From Paenibacillus sp. CAA11 (GTDB lineage: Bacteria; Bacillota; Bacilli; Paenibacillales; Paenibacillaceae), in contig NZ_CP028922.1 in NCBI RefSeq assembly GCF_003060825.1, forward strand, positions 697,001-761,000: a stretch of 64,000 bases of DNA, read 5' to 3'. Made by a program: the position numbers and the translations under genes. The notes under the pieces are model-generated. The model was not told where the DNA came from, ran no database searches, and was given only the letters and a program-made list of their open reading frames with translations. Below, one piece after another: positions 1-9,810 of the stretch. Positions within the stretch are counted from its first letter, which is position 1, and each line of letters opens with the position of its first letter.

Positions 1-291
1 CTGTTCGTTGTCATCGACGGCAGACAGCCGGGCTACAGCATCGGAGCGAATCTGTATGATATGCAGAATATTTTGCTGGAGCGGGGAGCGGTCATTGCGG
101 CCAATCTGGATGGCGGTTCCTCATCTGTACTGGTGAAGGATAATGAGATTGTGAACAAGCCATCCTCGGAGTATGGAGAGCGTTATCTGCCAACAGCGTT
201 CCTTGTTTTCGAGCATCCCGAACAGGTAGACATCCCTAATATCTGGAAAGGGCTGAATCCGAAGGATATTGATCCAGGCAAGAAAAAGTAG
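1..291 (+). CDS. Phosphodiester glycosidase family protein, C-terminal part
   Basis: The reading frame is open from base 1 and ends at a TAG at 289-291, so about 96 C-terminal residues are visible and the start lies outside the window. The segment GANLYDMQNILLERGA followed by NLDGGSSS is the typical end of the NAGPA/phosphodiester glycosidase domain, where the conserved NLDGG motif belongs to the active site. Family members are usually secreted and act on cell-surface or extracellular glycans. No domain follows the NAGPA fold; the last 20 residues are lysine- and proline-rich. Family assignment is fairly sure, substrate unknown. Confidence 0.8.
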   Translation: MFVVIDGRQPGYSIGANLYDMQNILLERGAVIAANLDGGSSSVLVKDNEIVNKPSSEYGERYLPTAFLVFEHPEQVDIPNIWKGLNPKDIDPGKKK

Positions 292-330
292 GAATTATCC
301 ATAAGAATCGTATATGAATAAGAATCGAAT

Positions 331-386
331 AAGAATCGTCCCGAAGAGGCTCACAAGCCTCGCTTCTACGGGGCGGTTCTTTTTTG
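331..386 (+). terminator. Rho-independent terminator after the glycosidase gene
   Basis: A long hairpin pairs AAGAATCGTCCCG with CGGGGCGGTTCTT (two G-U pairs). It has an inner GAGGCT/GCCTC stem and ends in a run of six T. It closes the glycosidase transcript and separates it from the ABC operon. Confidence 0.8.
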
Positions 387-587
387 TAAGAAATCAAGAA
401 AATGCATAGAAGTCAGAAATGTACACGTGTGAATAGCGCAGTTATGTTCAGGAAGCTTGGAAAGCTTCACTATCTGAGGAACCGGCCCTGCTCTTATACT
501 TTGACTTAAAGACAAGAGAGAGCGGCCGCTGCTCACAGGTCTTGGGGTTATCCCAAAATTGAATAGAAGGGAGATGAAGACTGGGCC

Positions 588-1508
588 ATGAAGAAGAAGG
601 GCTTTCTGCATGAGCTGGTGACCAACCGGGTCATGTTCCTGATGCTGCTGCCGGCACTGTTGTTTTTTCTCGTGAACAGCTACTTTCCTATGGTCGGCAT
701 TTACTACGCTTTTACCCGCTTTGACTTCAACACCGGCTTGTTCGACAGTCCCTTCGTGGGATTTGAGAATTTCAAGTATTTATGGACCTCCGGCGTGCTG
801 ATGAAGCTGACGATGAATACACTCGGATATAATGCGGCTTTCATTGTGCTCGGCAATGTGCTAGCAATTGCCTGTGCGGTCCTGCTTAGCGAGCTGAGGG
901 TAAAGTGGTTTAAGAAGCTGACACAGTCCGTAATGTTCCTGCCTTATTTCATTTCTTTTGTAATCCTTAGCGTCATTGCTTACAATCTGTTCAATTATGA
1001 AAGCGGATTCCTGAATACGGCACTAAAACAGCTGAGCATGAACCCTATCGACGTATACAACACGCCCTGGATTTGGGTGATCCTGATCATTCTATTTTAT
1101 CTATGGAAAAATCTCGGCTACAGCATGGTCATCTACCTGGCCTCCATTACAGGGATCAGTGATGAATATTATGAGGCGGCCAAAATGGACGGGGCCAATA
1201 TCTTTCAGCGAATTTGGTACATTACGCTGCCCATGCTGAAAAATACGTTCGTGATGCTGCTCCTGTTCGCTCTCGGTTCGATCATGAAAGGGCAGTTCGA
1301 CCTGTTCTACCAACTGATCGGGAATAACGGGGTGCTGTATAACGCCACAGATATTCTGGATACGTATGTATACCGTTCCCTGAAGGTTACGTTTGATATC
1401 GGGATGGCTACGGCCGCAGGGCTGTACCAATCCATGTTCGGGTTTATTCTGATTATGACCGTGAATTACATCATCCGCAGAATCAATGATGAATACGCTC
1501 TATTCTAG
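588..1508 (+). CDS. LplB-type sugar ABC transporter permease
   Basis: A 306-residue inner-membrane permease of the binding-protein-dependent sugar importer class (LplB/PotB-like). About six hydrophobic helices are visible, and the cytoplasmic EAA loop reads EAAKMDGANIFQRIW near residue 196, the site that docks the ATPase. The sequence NSYFPMVGIYYAFTRF near the N terminus is typical of Paenibacillus LplB proteins. It is followed after 12 bases by a second permease and then a solute-binding lipoprotein. No ATPase gene is linked, which is usual for this class because a shared MsmX-like ATPase serves several importers. The only ATG in the open stretch is at 588. Confidence 0.9.
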   Translation: MKKKGFLHELVTNRVMFLMLLPALLFFLVNSYFPMVGIYYAFTRFDFNTGLFDSPFVGFENFKYLWTSGVLMKLTMNTLGYNAAFIVLGNVLAIACAVLLSELRVKWFKKLTQSVMFLPYFISFVILSVIAYNLFNYESGFLNTALKQLSMNPIDVYNTPWIWVILIILFYLWKNLGYSMVIYLASITGISDEYYEAAKMDGANIFQRIWYITLPMLKNTFVMLLLFALGSIMKGQFDLFYQLIGNNGVLYNATDILDTYVYRSLKVTFDIGMATAAGLYQSMFGFILIMTVNYIIRRINDEYALF

Positions 1509-1520
1509 AGGAGGGAGACG

Positions 1521-2414
1521 ATGAAGGTGAAGCAAGAGAAGTACTACAGGTCCTTTCAGGTGGGGGCCTACCTGATCATCACGCTCATTGCACTCCTATG
1601 CCTGTTCCCGTTCCTGCTGATTATATCCGCTTCACTGACGCAGAATGAATCCATCGTTCGGGACGGTTATCATCTTCTGCCCCAGGCCTGGTCCCTGGAA
1701 GGCTACAGGATGGTATTCCGCTTTCCTGAGCAGGTGCTGAGAGCTTATGGGGTTACTATTATGACCACGGTGCTGGGAACGCTTGGCGGCCTGTTTCTGA
1801 TTACCATGGCAGGCTATGTGCTGCAGCGCAAGGATTTTAAATACCGCAATGTATTTTCCTTCTATATTTACTTCACCACGCTCTTTGGCGGCGGCCTGGT
1901 TCCCTGGTACATCATGATCACCAAATATCTGCAGTTGACCGATACGTATGCCGTGCTGATTTTGCCAGGGCTGATGACACCCTTTCTGGTGATCCTTATG
2001 AAGAATTTTATCCGATCGGCCGTTCCTGAAGAGCTTATTGAGTCTGCCAAGATCGATGGGGCGGGGGACTTTCGGATTTATTATAGGATCGTGCTCCAGC
2101 TGTCTATGCCGGGTATTGCGACCGTCGGCCTGTTCCTGGCGCTTGCTTACTGGAATGACTGGTTCACCTCATCCTTATTTATTAACGATCAGAGTAAATT
2201 CCAGCTTCAATACTATCTCTACAACGTGATGAATGCGATGCAGTTCGTGAATCAGATGGGGGCTGGCTCGGGGGTATCTCTGGGAACCGACATCCCTACA
2301 GAATCGACCAAGATGGCGATGGCCATCGTGGTGACAGGCCCTATTCTGTTCCTTTATCCGTTTGTGCAGCGTTATTTTGTAAAGGGCTTAACGATTGGGG
2401 CAGTCAAAGGATAG
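1521..2414 (+). CDS. YtcP/LplC-type sugar ABC transporter permease
   Basis: The second membrane subunit of the importer, 297 residues, with six predicted helices and the EAA loop ESAKIDGAGDFRIYY near residue 173. The start is preceded by GAGGAGGGAG at ideal distance. Families of this type (LplC, YtcP) pair with an LplB-like partner and move oligosaccharides. The next gene begins about 55 bases downstream, so the three genes should be one transcript. The GH88/heparinase operon on the far side of the regulator suggests the cargo is a uronic-acid-containing oligosaccharide; that is inference from context. Confidence 0.9.
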   Translation: MKVKQEKYYRSFQVGAYLIITLIALLCLFPFLLIISASLTQNESIVRDGYHLLPQAWSLEGYRMVFRFPEQVLRAYGVTIMTTVLGTLGGLFLITMAGYVLQRKDFKYRNVFSFYIYFTTLFGGGLVPWYIMITKYLQLTDTYAVLILPGLMTPFLVILMKNFIRSAVPEELIESAKIDGAGDFRIYYRIVLQLSMPGIATVGLFLALAYWNDWFTSSLFINDQSKFQLQYYLYNVMNAMQFVNQMGAGSGVSLGTDIPTESTKMAMAIVVTGPILFLYPFVQRYFVKGLTIGAVKG

Positions 2415-2469
2415 ATGCGTGGAACGATCAGGCTTCATAAATTTTTTACGAAAAAGGAGAGAGCGAAGG

Positions 2470-4044
2470 ATGCGGAAGAGAACGGGAAGGCTCATGGCCT
2501 TAGCCATGGCCGTGCTGCTTACAGCAAGTGTACTAACAGGCTGCGGAGGAGCCAACAATACACCCATATCGGCTGACGGGGAATCCACGGGAGCCAGCGG
2601 GAAGACGACAGATAACGGACTCGATATTTCCAAGAAGGTTACGCTGCAGTTCTATATGCTGGGCGATGCGCCCAAGGACCTGCCGGTGATTGAAGAGGAA
2701 ATTAATAAGCTGGCCGAGCGTGACCTAAATGCCAAGGTGAAATTTAACTACACCTCCTGGACGGATTGGGATCAGAAATACAAGCTGCTGCTTTCCTCCG
2801 GACAGCCGGTGGACCTGATCTTTACGGCCGACTGGACAGGATTCCAGTCTTATGCGAAGAAGGGAGCGTTCCAGCCCTTGGATGAACTGCTTCCTAAGGC
2901 CTCGCCCAAGCTGTATGAGTATGTGCCGAAGGACATGTGGGAGGCGGTAAAGGTGGATGGCAAAACCTATACCGTTCCTGCAACCTACAAGGAGTACGTC
3001 ACCAACGGTTTTGTATATCGTGAGGATTTAAGGAAGAAGTATAATCTGCCGGTGCCCAAAGATATTCCCAGCTATGAGGCCTACATGGACGGAATCAAGG
3101 CAAATGAACCGGATATGATGGCTCTTGCCACAACTTCAGACCCCAGCCGCAATCTGATGGATCAATTCAGGGAAATTTCCCACAACCCCATCGGCGGGCC
3201 GCTTCCTTATGGGATCGGCATTAAATATGATCAGCCTGGAGAGGTGTATTCCTACTGGGGCTCTGAGGAGCAAATTGAGGACCTGAAGACAGTCAAGCGC
3301 TGGGCGGAGAAGGGCTTCTTCCCGAAAAATGTACTGAACCAAAAGGATACGATGCAGGATCAGCTTACCAGTGGCAAAGCAGCCAGTATCCTGGGAGACA
3401 ATCCGACCCGCTTTAATGATGCGGTGATTAAGCTCGCGACCACTCATCCGGATTGGGAGCTGGGGTATTATCCTTATCCGCTAACCCGTGGATTTGCATC
3501 ACCCGTTCATCCGATCCACAATGGCTTTGCGGTGCCGAAGAGCAGTAAGAATCCGGAACGCGCTCTGGCATTCTACGAGAAGCTGGTCACGGATAAAGAG
3601 TACAATTGGCTGACCGAATACGGGATTGAAGGCAAGAACTTCGAAGTGGATCAGGACGGTTATTACAAAATGCTGGGCGACAAGAACTCCAACGGCTTTG
3701 CCCGCGAAGGCATGAACGGATGGGCCTGGCGGAATCCGGAATATATGCTGTTTGACAAGACATTTGACCGGGTGAAGGAGATTTTTGCCGAGCTGGACAA
3801 AATTCAGAAGCCCGATATCTTCACAGGCTTTGCCGAGGATTATACGGCGTATCAATCGGAAAGGGCGGCGCTTGAGCAGGTGGAGAAGCAGTACTTATAT
3901 CCCCTTGAGGCCGGTTTGATCGAGAATGTGGAGGAGGGGGTTCGGAACTTCATGGAGAAGGCCAAGCAAGCAGGGCTGGAGAAAGCACAGGCGGGTTTTA
4001 AAGAGCAGTGGCTGAAATATGTGCAGGAAAAGGGGGTGAATTAA
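2470..4044 (+). CDS. Extracellular solute-binding lipoprotein (LipO-like)
   Basis: A 524-residue family 1 extracellular solute-binding protein. The start is placed at 2470 because AAAAAGGAGAG lies just upstream and because the protein then opens with a lipoprotein signal: MRKRTGR, a hydrophobic stretch, then the lipobox LTGC with Cys at about residue 25. An earlier in-frame ATG at 2395 would put 25 charged residues ahead of the signal. The mature protein has the long DUF3502/LipO-style architecture common beside LplB/LplC permeases. It would catch oligosaccharides outside the membrane and deliver them to the two upstream permeases. Confidence 0.9.
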   Translation: MRKRTGRLMALAMAVLLTASVLTGCGGANNTPISADGESTGASGKTTDNGLDISKKVTLQFYMLGDAPKDLPVIEEEINKLAERDLNAKVKFNYTSWTDWDQKYKLLLSSGQPVDLIFTADWTGFQSYAKKGAFQPLDELLPKASPKLYEYVPKDMWEAVKVDGKTYTVPATYKEYVTNGFVYREDLRKKYNLPVPKDIPSYEAYMDGIKANEPDMMALATTSDPSRNLMDQFREISHNPIGGPLPYGIGIKYDQPGEVYSYWGSEEQIEDLKTVKRWAEKGFFPKNVLNQKDTMQDQLTSGKAASILGDNPTRFNDAVIKLATTHPDWELGYYPYPLTRGFASPVHPIHNGFAVPKSSKNPERALAFYEKLVTDKEYNWLTEYGIEGKNFEVDQDGYYKMLGDKNSNGFAREGMNGWAWRNPEYMLFDKTFDRVKEIFAELDKIQKPDIFTGFAEDYTAYQSERAALEQVEKQYLYPLEAGLIENVEEGVRNFMEKAKQAGLEKAQAGFKEQWLKYVQEKGVN

Positions 4045-4067
4045 CATCTTGCCCTAATGGGAGTGAC

Positions 4068-4111
4068 AGGCAGGCCGAGGCACGTAGGCTTCGGCTTTGC
4101 CTATTTCTATT
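4068..4111. terminator. Hairpin between converging genes
   Basis: Between the binding-protein gene and the converging AraC gene, AGGCA and GCCGA pair with TCGGC and TGCCT, followed by a T-rich stretch. It probably ends the importer transcript, and possibly the opposite one too, but the T run is interrupted. Confidence 0.5.
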
Positions 4112-4113
4112 CT

Positions 4114-6369
4114 TTAGGAGGAGCCGAGGGTATGAGAACGGCGATATTCCGTGGGAGTGACGCCGAGGTGTTTCTTGAACATCCGGTAGAAATAAGAGCT
4201 GTTGGTGTAACCTATAGACTCTGCAATTTCTGCAATGGAGCTGTCGCCTGTAATGAGCAGCTTTTTGGCGTGCTCCAGGCGTGTGGCTGCGATCCGGTCG
4301 ATGATCGTCCTCGCCGTATGCTGTTTGTAGATTCTGCTGATATAGACCGGAGACATGCCTAAGAGGCTGGCAATCCAGTTGACGGACAAATTCACATTTG
4401 TGTAGTCCTCCTCAATGATCCGCTCAATTCTTCGCACTAAGTCTTCCTGCTTGCTGCCGCGCTTCTCGGCAAGGTGGTGAATGATCTTATCGAAGAACCG
4501 ATGGAAGGCGCCGATAAATTCAGCTGCTGTCGCATACTGCTCCATTTGTGGAAGCAGATGCTCCTCCTCGTCCAGCTCAAATTCCAGCGGACTGTTTCTC
4601 CTGGCGGTCATCAGGGCGGAGTGAATGGTTGAGCCGAGGTGGGCAGCTGCCGTTTGAGCTGCAGGATAGCCTCTTTGTGCGGCTTCCATCATAATTTCTG
4701 TGAACAGCTGCTTGGCAGGTAAGGCTTTTCCGCTCATCAGCGCCTCCAGCATTCTCTTCTCTTGTTCAAGTGGAAATACATAGCTCGCGGAGCAGGCAGC
4801 CTGCACTTCTTCTGCATCAATCAAGGAACCGTGACCCAGGCAAAACCGCTGGCGGGCCGCTTGCTTAACTTCCCTAAGGAGCATAGGCAGCTTCGAGGCT
4901 TGAGCTGTAACGGGACTGTAGGTACCGGACAGGCTAAGCTTCAGGTATTCAGACGCGGCCTGCTGTACTTGCTGCAGCAAGGCAAGCAGCTGGGCGTTAT
5001 CCATCTGCTTGATGAGCAGGGAGTCCTTCAGATTTAACAGGAGGAGGACCCCTTCATCTGACAGGTCCACGGTCTCGACATGATAAGCCGGTGAGAGAAT
5101 CTCGCTCGCGATGTTCATCACCGCAAACTGGTAGAGCAGAGCATCCTGGCTGTGAGTCTGCTTGAAGGTGCTCGCTTGATCTAGTTGCAGCAGTACCAGC
5201 CGATAGGGGGCATGAAAGTTAAAGGTGATCCCTACCTGCTTCAGCTGCCCGGGGTCTCGCCTCGCTAGAGGCGTCCCTACCCCTTGAACAAGGTCGCGGA
5301 GCAAATTCTGCTTGAGCGTATAGAGGCTGTCCCGCTTCTCACAGGCAAGCTGTTCGGACTGGCGCATAATTTGGCGGATCGGCCCATACAGCACGCGTGA
5401 GACAAGGAGAGACAGAAGGAGACCGGCCAATAGGATGATAGAGGCAAGTATCAGCGTTGTAGTCCGAATGCTGCGGATCTTCTCCATCACCAAGGTGTAG
5501 GGAGTAATGCGAACATATTGCCAGCCTAAGGTATCAGGTGCCGTATAGGTGATTAGGTGCTTGGCGTCTTTCAGGTTGGCGGTATGGTATCCGGAGGTCT
5601 CCTGCCCGCGGACATGTTCATTAATATAGGTTTGAAATGCAGAATCCAGAGGATAAGGCGTTAAGTTTGGGCCGGAGAAGAGTCTACCGTTATTGTCCAT
5701 GATGTAGGTGACGCCTGCCGTGGGATCCATTTCTCCCGCCATGTTATGGTTGATCCAGTCTGCTGAGATGTTCACCACGACTGCGGAGTTCAGGCTCTGA
5801 TCCGAACTGATGGCATCAAAGCACAGATAGGAATAAACCCCGAAGCTGCCTTGTCTTGAATTATGTACCGTTCTTGGGATCGGGGTGAATGGCTTATATT
5901 GCTGGAAATTATCCAGAACCTCAGCGATGCTGGCATCCTCCAGCTCATAACGTCCAAACGTGCCGGATTCGCCCTTGGCAGAGGCTACATAGTATTGGCT
6001 GCTCTTGGCATTGTAAATATAGATGGAGTCGATAAAGGGCATAGAGTTCAAATAATTGGACAGCTCCAGCATAGTAGCCGTAGTATCATATACCGACGGC
6101 TTCGTATAGAACATCAGCTTGGAGATCGTTGCATTTCTGTAAATCTGGAAAGAAAGAGCCTGCGCACTCTCCGTGGTTCCGATGATCTCTCTGCTCGTTT
6201 TGGTTAGATCGCTCAAGTCAGACTGGTATACCTGTTTCAACTGGATACGCTGGTAGTTCACAAAATAAATATAAGAGGACAGCACAAGAGTAAGAACAAT
6301 GCATAGCGTAAGGCTAAGCAGGATCATGACATAGAGCTTTCGATTTTTGGACAGCTGAAATTCACGCAA
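4114..6369 (-). CDS. Membrane AraC-family regulator with extracellular sensor domain
   Basis: A transcription factor of about 751 residues. It has an N-terminal membrane helix (VMILLSLTLCIVLTLVLSSY), an extracytoplasmic Cache-like domain of about 230 residues, a second helix (ILASIILLAGLLLSLLV) with a HAMP-like stretch, a linker, and a C-terminal AraC/XylS double helix-turn-helix (NWIASLLGMSPVYISRIYK and IAESIGYTNSSYFYRMFKK). The start is probably the TTG at 6369, which has GGGGGA seven bases upstream; an ATG at 6384 lies five codons earlier without a site. Proteins of this build in Paenibacillus sit beside LplB/LipO importers and sense the extracellular sugar. It lies between the importer and the GH88/heparinase operon and probably controls both. 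Confidence 0.85.
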   Translation of the reverse strand: MREFQLSKNRKLYVMILLSLTLCIVLTLVLSSYIYFVNYQRIQLKQVYQSDLSDLTKTSREIIGTTESAQALSFQIYRNATISKLMFYTKPSVYDTTATMLELSNYLNSMPFIDSIYIYNAKSSQYYVASAKGESGTFGRYELEDASIAEVLDNFQQYKPFTPIPRTVHNSRQGSFGVYSYLCFDAISSDQSLNSAVVVNISADWINHNMAGEMDPTAGVTYIMDNNGRLFSGPNLTPYPLDSAFQTYINEHVRGQETSGYHTANLKDAKHLITYTAPDTLGWQYVRITPYTLVMEKIRSIRTTTLILASIILLAGLLLSLLVSRVLYGPIRQIMRQSEQLACEKRDSLYTLKQNLLRDLVQGVGTPLARRDPGQLKQVGITFNFHAPYRLVLLQLDQASTFKQTHSQDALLYQFAVMNIASEILSPAYHVETVDLSDEGVLLLLNLKDSLLIKQMDNAQLLALLQQVQQAASEYLKLSLSGTYSPVTAQASKLPMLLREVKQAARQRFCLGHGSLIDAEEVQAACSASYVFPLEQEKRMLEALMSGKALPAKQLFTEIMMEAAQRGYPAAQTAAAHLGSTIHSALMTARRNSPLEFELDEEEHLLPQMEQYATAAEFIGAFHRFFDKIIHHLAEKRGSKQEDLVRRIERIIEEDYTNVNLSVNWIASLLGMSPVYISRIYKQHTARTIIDRIAATRLEHAKKLLITGDSSIAEIAESIGYTNSSYFYRMFKKHLGVTPTEYRRSHTLGSS

Positions 6370-6403
6370 AGCAGGTCCCCCCATAACTTATAATTCATAT
6401 TTG

Positions 6404-6415
6404 GTAAGCGCTTAC
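6404..6415. promoter_or_regulatory. Candidate catabolite-responsive (cre-like) palindrome
   Basis: GTAAGCGCTTAC is a perfect 12-bp palindrome matching the core of CcpA sites. It sits about 35 bases upstream of the AraC start in the divergent gap between the regulator and the GH88 operon. The flanking bases differ from the full consensus. The 263-base gap around it (6385-6647) shows no gene. Confidence 0.5.
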
Positions 6416-6647
6416 TTCACAGCAACCATTATATCGTCTAAATTATGAACCTCATACTGAACTCCCGTTATATTACTGGCTATTTCTAAGGTTGCGCCTG
6501 TGAACAAATCTGATCGGTATGAACATTTCTATCCTATGAACATTAGGGACTGACAAAGCGCGGTCAGGGTCTTAAAATAGGTGCGTAAGGCAAATATTGT
6601 AATTCTGGTGAGATAAACCATTCTTTGAATGAACGGGGTGGGAACAT

Positions 6648-7802
6648 TTGAAGTCTTCTGAAAGCGTAATCAAAGAGCGGGAGCACAGCTGGGTGCAGGA
6701 AGCCTGGGATCGGAGCCGGGAGAAGGTGCACCGGCTTGGCCAGCGTATCGGCTCGGCTTTCCCTCATGCCACACAGCAGGGCAGCTATGTTTGCGAGCCG
6801 CCAGGATGGTGGACCGCCGGCTTCTGGCCTGGGCTGCTGTGGTTGCTATACCGGGACGACAGGGCAGAGCCGTGGAAGCTCTGGGCACAGGGCTGTGAGG
6901 AACAGATGGATGCGGCACTCCGGGACATTTATCGTCTGGATCACGACCTGGGCTTTATGTGGAGTCTCACTTCCGTTGCGCAGTATAAGCTGCTCGGAAG
7001 TGAGGCGTCCAGGCGCCGGGCTGTGACGGCGGCGACCCTGCTGCTCGGCAGGCTGAATGTTAAGGGCGGCTACATACGGGCCTGGAATCCGTGGACCGAG
7101 GGTGAGGACAATGCCGGCATTGCAATTATCGATTGTATGATGAATCTTCCCTTGCTCCACTGGGCTTCAGAAGTGACAGGAGACCCGCGCTTCCGGCATG
7201 CGGCGGTGATGCATGCGGACACGGTGCTTCAGCACTTTATGCGGGGAGATGGCTCGGTCAGTCACATCATTCGCTTCGATCCCGAGACCGGGGGGCGGCA
7301 GGAGGAATTGGGCGGTCAGGGCTATGCGCCCGGATCGGCCTGGGCCAGGGGAACGGCCTGGGCTATGTACGGCTTCGCGCTCTCCTACAGCTATACAGGC
7401 CGGAAGGCGGATCTGGAGGCATCGCTTCGAGCCTCCAACTTCTTCCTTGCCCAGCTGCCGGAGGACGGCCTGCCCGAGTGGGACTTTCGCCTGCCGGAGG
7501 GGGCGCTGCGCGCCAAGGACTCCTCCGCTGCGGCCTGCGCAGCGTCCGCCCTGCTTGAGCTGGGCAGGCTGCTCCCAGCTCATGAGGGCGGAGCCGCCTA
7601 TGGACGGCAAGGAGCCGAATTGGTCCGGCGGCTGTATGAGCAAAGCGCCGCTTGGGACCGTCCAAGCGAGGAGGCGCTGCTGCTGCATGGCACGGGGCAT
7701 GGGCCGCACCGGCACAATATCGATGTCTCCTTAATTTATGGAGACTACTTCTTCATGGAGGCTCTGGCCAAGCTGCGGGGCCAGACCGAGCTGTTCTGGT
7801 AA
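6648..7802 (+). CDS. Glycoside hydrolase family 88, unsaturated glucuronyl hydrolase
   Basis: A 384-residue enzyme of the GH88 (UGL) family, which removes the unsaturated 4,5-uronic acid left by polysaccharide lyases at the non-reducing end. Family features visible are GWWTAGFWPGLLW near the N terminus, HDLGFMW with Asp100, and EDNAGIAIIDCMMNLPLL with Asp162, corresponding to the two catalytic aspartates, plus the late segments GSAWARGTAWAMYGF and DSSAAACAASALLEL. Start is TTG at 6648 behind GGGGTGGG. There is no signal peptide, so it works in the cytoplasm on imported oligosaccharides. It precedes a heparinase-type lyase by 38 bases in the same operon. Confidence 0.9.
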   Translation: MKSSESVIKEREHSWVQEAWDRSREKVHRLGQRIGSAFPHATQQGSYVCEPPGWWTAGFWPGLLWLLYRDDRAEPWKLWAQGCEEQMDAALRDIYRLDHDLGFMWSLTSVAQYKLLGSEASRRRAVTAATLLLGRLNVKGGYIRAWNPWTEGEDNAGIAIIDCMMNLPLLHWASEVTGDPRFRHAAVMHADTVLQHFMRGDGSVSHIIRFDPETGGRQEELGGQGYAPGSAWARGTAWAMYGFALSYSYTGRKADLEASLRASNFFLAQLPEDGLPEWDFRLPEGALRAKDSSAAACAASALLELGRLLPAHEGGAAYGRQGAELVRRLYEQSAAWDRPSEEALLLHGTGHGPHRHNIDVSLIYGDYFFMEALAKLRGQTELFW

Positions 7803-7840
7803 CCCGTGACGCTGTATTCGGGAAGGAGGCGAAGCTGCCC

Positions 7841-9730
7841 ATGAACATGCTTGAGGCTCTTCAAGCAGGAACAAAGCATGCCGGGGGCGATGGCCGTAGA
7901 CTGCTGTTTTCCGAAGGAAGGACGCAGGAAGCGTGGGAGCATATCGCAAGCTCTGCGCTCCATGCGCCGCTCTTGCAGGAACTGCGGGCTGCAGGGGAAG
8001 CGTTCATACTGGAGCCCATCCCTGAGCTTCCTTATTCTTTATATAAGCTGTTTGATACGAACGGAGACCGCGTGCTGTTCGAGCAGGCTTATTTTCAGCG
8101 GCGCAAGCGGCTGGCAGTCTTCGCGATGCTTGCGCTGGCACAGCCTGAAGTGAGATGGCTGGAAGTTCTTGAGGATGTAATCTGGGCCATCTGCGGGGAG
8201 TACAGCTGGTGTCTCCCCGCTCACCTGGGCGGGCAGAGTCTGGCCGAGCCTAACCGGCAAATCGGCGGCTCCGGGCGCACAGCGAGAACCCAGCTGGATT
8301 TGTTCTCTGCAGAAACAGCCTTCTATCTCGGCGAGATTACAGCCTTGCTGGAAGGCCGGCTTGCTCCCGCCGTTCTGCATAGGGTGCGCTTTGAGGTGTG
8401 GGAGCGTGTGCTGGGTTCGTACGCCGATACGGATTCTGCGCCGAAGCCTTGGTGGGAGCAGACGGATATGAACTGGGCGGCCGTTTGCGCCGGCTCGATT
8501 GGCGCAGCGGCGATGTATTTAATTCAGGACGATCAGAAGCTGACGCCGCTGCTGGAGCGGGTGCTGTCCACCATGGATGGTTATCTGTCAGGATTCCCCG
8601 AAGACGGGGCCTGCCTGGAGGGAATGAATTACTGGGGCTACGGCTTTGGATTTTTTGTCTATTTTGCAGAGCTGCTTCGGCAGCGAACCTGTGGAGCGAT
8701 CGATCTTATGGCCGGGGAGAAGGTTCGCAGCATCGCCGAGTTTCAGCAGAAGAGCTATCTGACAGGCGGGCGTGTCCTTAGCTATGCTGACACGTCGCTG
8801 CATTATGAGTACCCGCCGGGGCTGACCCATCGGCTCAGGCAGCGCCTGCGCGGTATCGAGGTGCCGGATGTGCGATATGCTTCCGGCATCTGGAGCGATT
8901 CCTGCTTCAGATACGCCCATGCCATGCGCAATCTGGTATGGAGCCAGTCGGAGCTGTCCGGAAGCCGCCTGCCTTCCGGTGCCGTCAGCTGGTTCAAGGA
9001 TGCGCAAATTCTGGTCAGCCGTACCGAATGGAACGGCCATGAGTTAGCCTTCTCAGTCAAAGGGGGGCACAACGGAGAGCCCCATAACCATAATGACCTG
9101 GGCAGCTTCATCCTGCATGCGGACGGCCAGATGCTGCTCGCCGATCCGGGGAGCGGGATCTACACCAAGGAGTATTTTGGGGACCGCAGATATGAACTGA
9201 TCTTCAACGGCTCTCATGGGCATTCGGTCCCGCTTGTGAATGGGGCGCCCCAGCAGGAAGGCCGGGAGAGGGCTGCGGAGCTTCGCAGGATCAGTCTGAC
9301 CAACGAAGTGGATGAGCTGGAGCTGGATTTAAGCAGGGCTTACGACTCCTTGGAGCCCGACTCCTTGGTGCGTACCTTCAGCTTTGATAAGCGGGCAGCC
9401 CGGGTTCAGGTCCTGGATGCCTTCAGATTTACAGGGGAGCGATCATCATGGACAGAACGATTCGTCACTTTCTACGCTCCCACCCCCGCAGAAGAGGGCA
9501 GACTGGTCATCCGAACTGGCAGCGGAGCAGAGGTAGAGCTTCATTATCAAGCCGAGCTTTTGGCATGTGAAGTAGGGGAGGCGGACTTCCTCCCCGGCCA
9601 GCCAGGGTTGGAGAAGCTGTACTGGGTAGACTTTCAGCCTAAGCTGCAGCTGGAGAACGAGGTGAATTTGAGCTTTGAGTTTGTCTTTTATCCGGGGGAA
9701 GAACGAGAGCGTGAGAGAGTCACCTGCTAA
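7841..9730 (+). CDS. Heparinase II/III family lyase
   Basis: A 629-residue heparinase II/III-like protein with an N-terminal alpha/alpha toroid and a C-terminal beta-sandwich. The signature GEPHNHNDLGSFILHADGQM followed by LADPGSG and a Tyr-rich segment carries the His and Tyr expected at the catalytic centre of PL12/PL15/PL21-type lyases. The start is ATG 7841 behind GGAAGGAGG; the frame is open further upstream but overlaps GH88. No secretion signal is visible, so it may act on imported oligosaccharides. Which uronate polymer it cuts cannot be read from sequence. It is operonic with GH88 and the gene at 9811. Confidence 0.88.
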   Translation: MNMLEALQAGTKHAGGDGRRLLFSEGRTQEAWEHIASSALHAPLLQELRAAGEAFILEPIPELPYSLYKLFDTNGDRVLFEQAYFQRRKRLAVFAMLALAQPEVRWLEVLEDVIWAICGEYSWCLPAHLGGQSLAEPNRQIGGSGRTARTQLDLFSAETAFYLGEITALLEGRLAPAVLHRVRFEVWERVLGSYADTDSAPKPWWEQTDMNWAAVCAGSIGAAAMYLIQDDQKLTPLLERVLSTMDGYLSGFPEDGACLEGMNYWGYGFGFFVYFAELLRQRTCGAIDLMAGEKVRSIAEFQQKSYLTGGRVLSYADTSLHYEYPPGLTHRLRQRLRGIEVPDVRYASGIWSDSCFRYAHAMRNLVWSQSELSGSRLPSGAVSWFKDAQILVSRTEWNGHELAFSVKGGHNGEPHNHNDLGSFILHADGQMLLADPGSGIYTKEYFGDRRYELIFNGSHGHSVPLVNGAPQQEGRERAAELRRISLTNEVDELELDLSRAYDSLEPDSLVRTFSFDKRAARVQVLDAFRFTGERSSWTERFVTFYAPTPAEEGRLVIRTGSGAEVELHYQAELLACEVGEADFLPGQPGLEKLYWVDFQPKLQLENEVNLSFEFVFYPGEERERERVTC

Positions 9731-9810
9731 GGGCCCCGTGGAAGAGACCCGTATTTCGTGACTATGCAGCGGACCCTAGTGGCAGCAGCAGGGGAAGGAG
9801 GAGAATGCGT

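Noticed and set aside
4057-4362. 101-residue plus-strand ORF after the solute-binding protein
   Set aside because: It is antisense to the AraC regulator's DNA-binding domain and crosses a terminator.
7133-7734. Long overlapping ORFs on both strands inside GH88
   Set aside because: They lie in GC-rich coding DNA and mirror the real reading frame; they have no domains or start signals.
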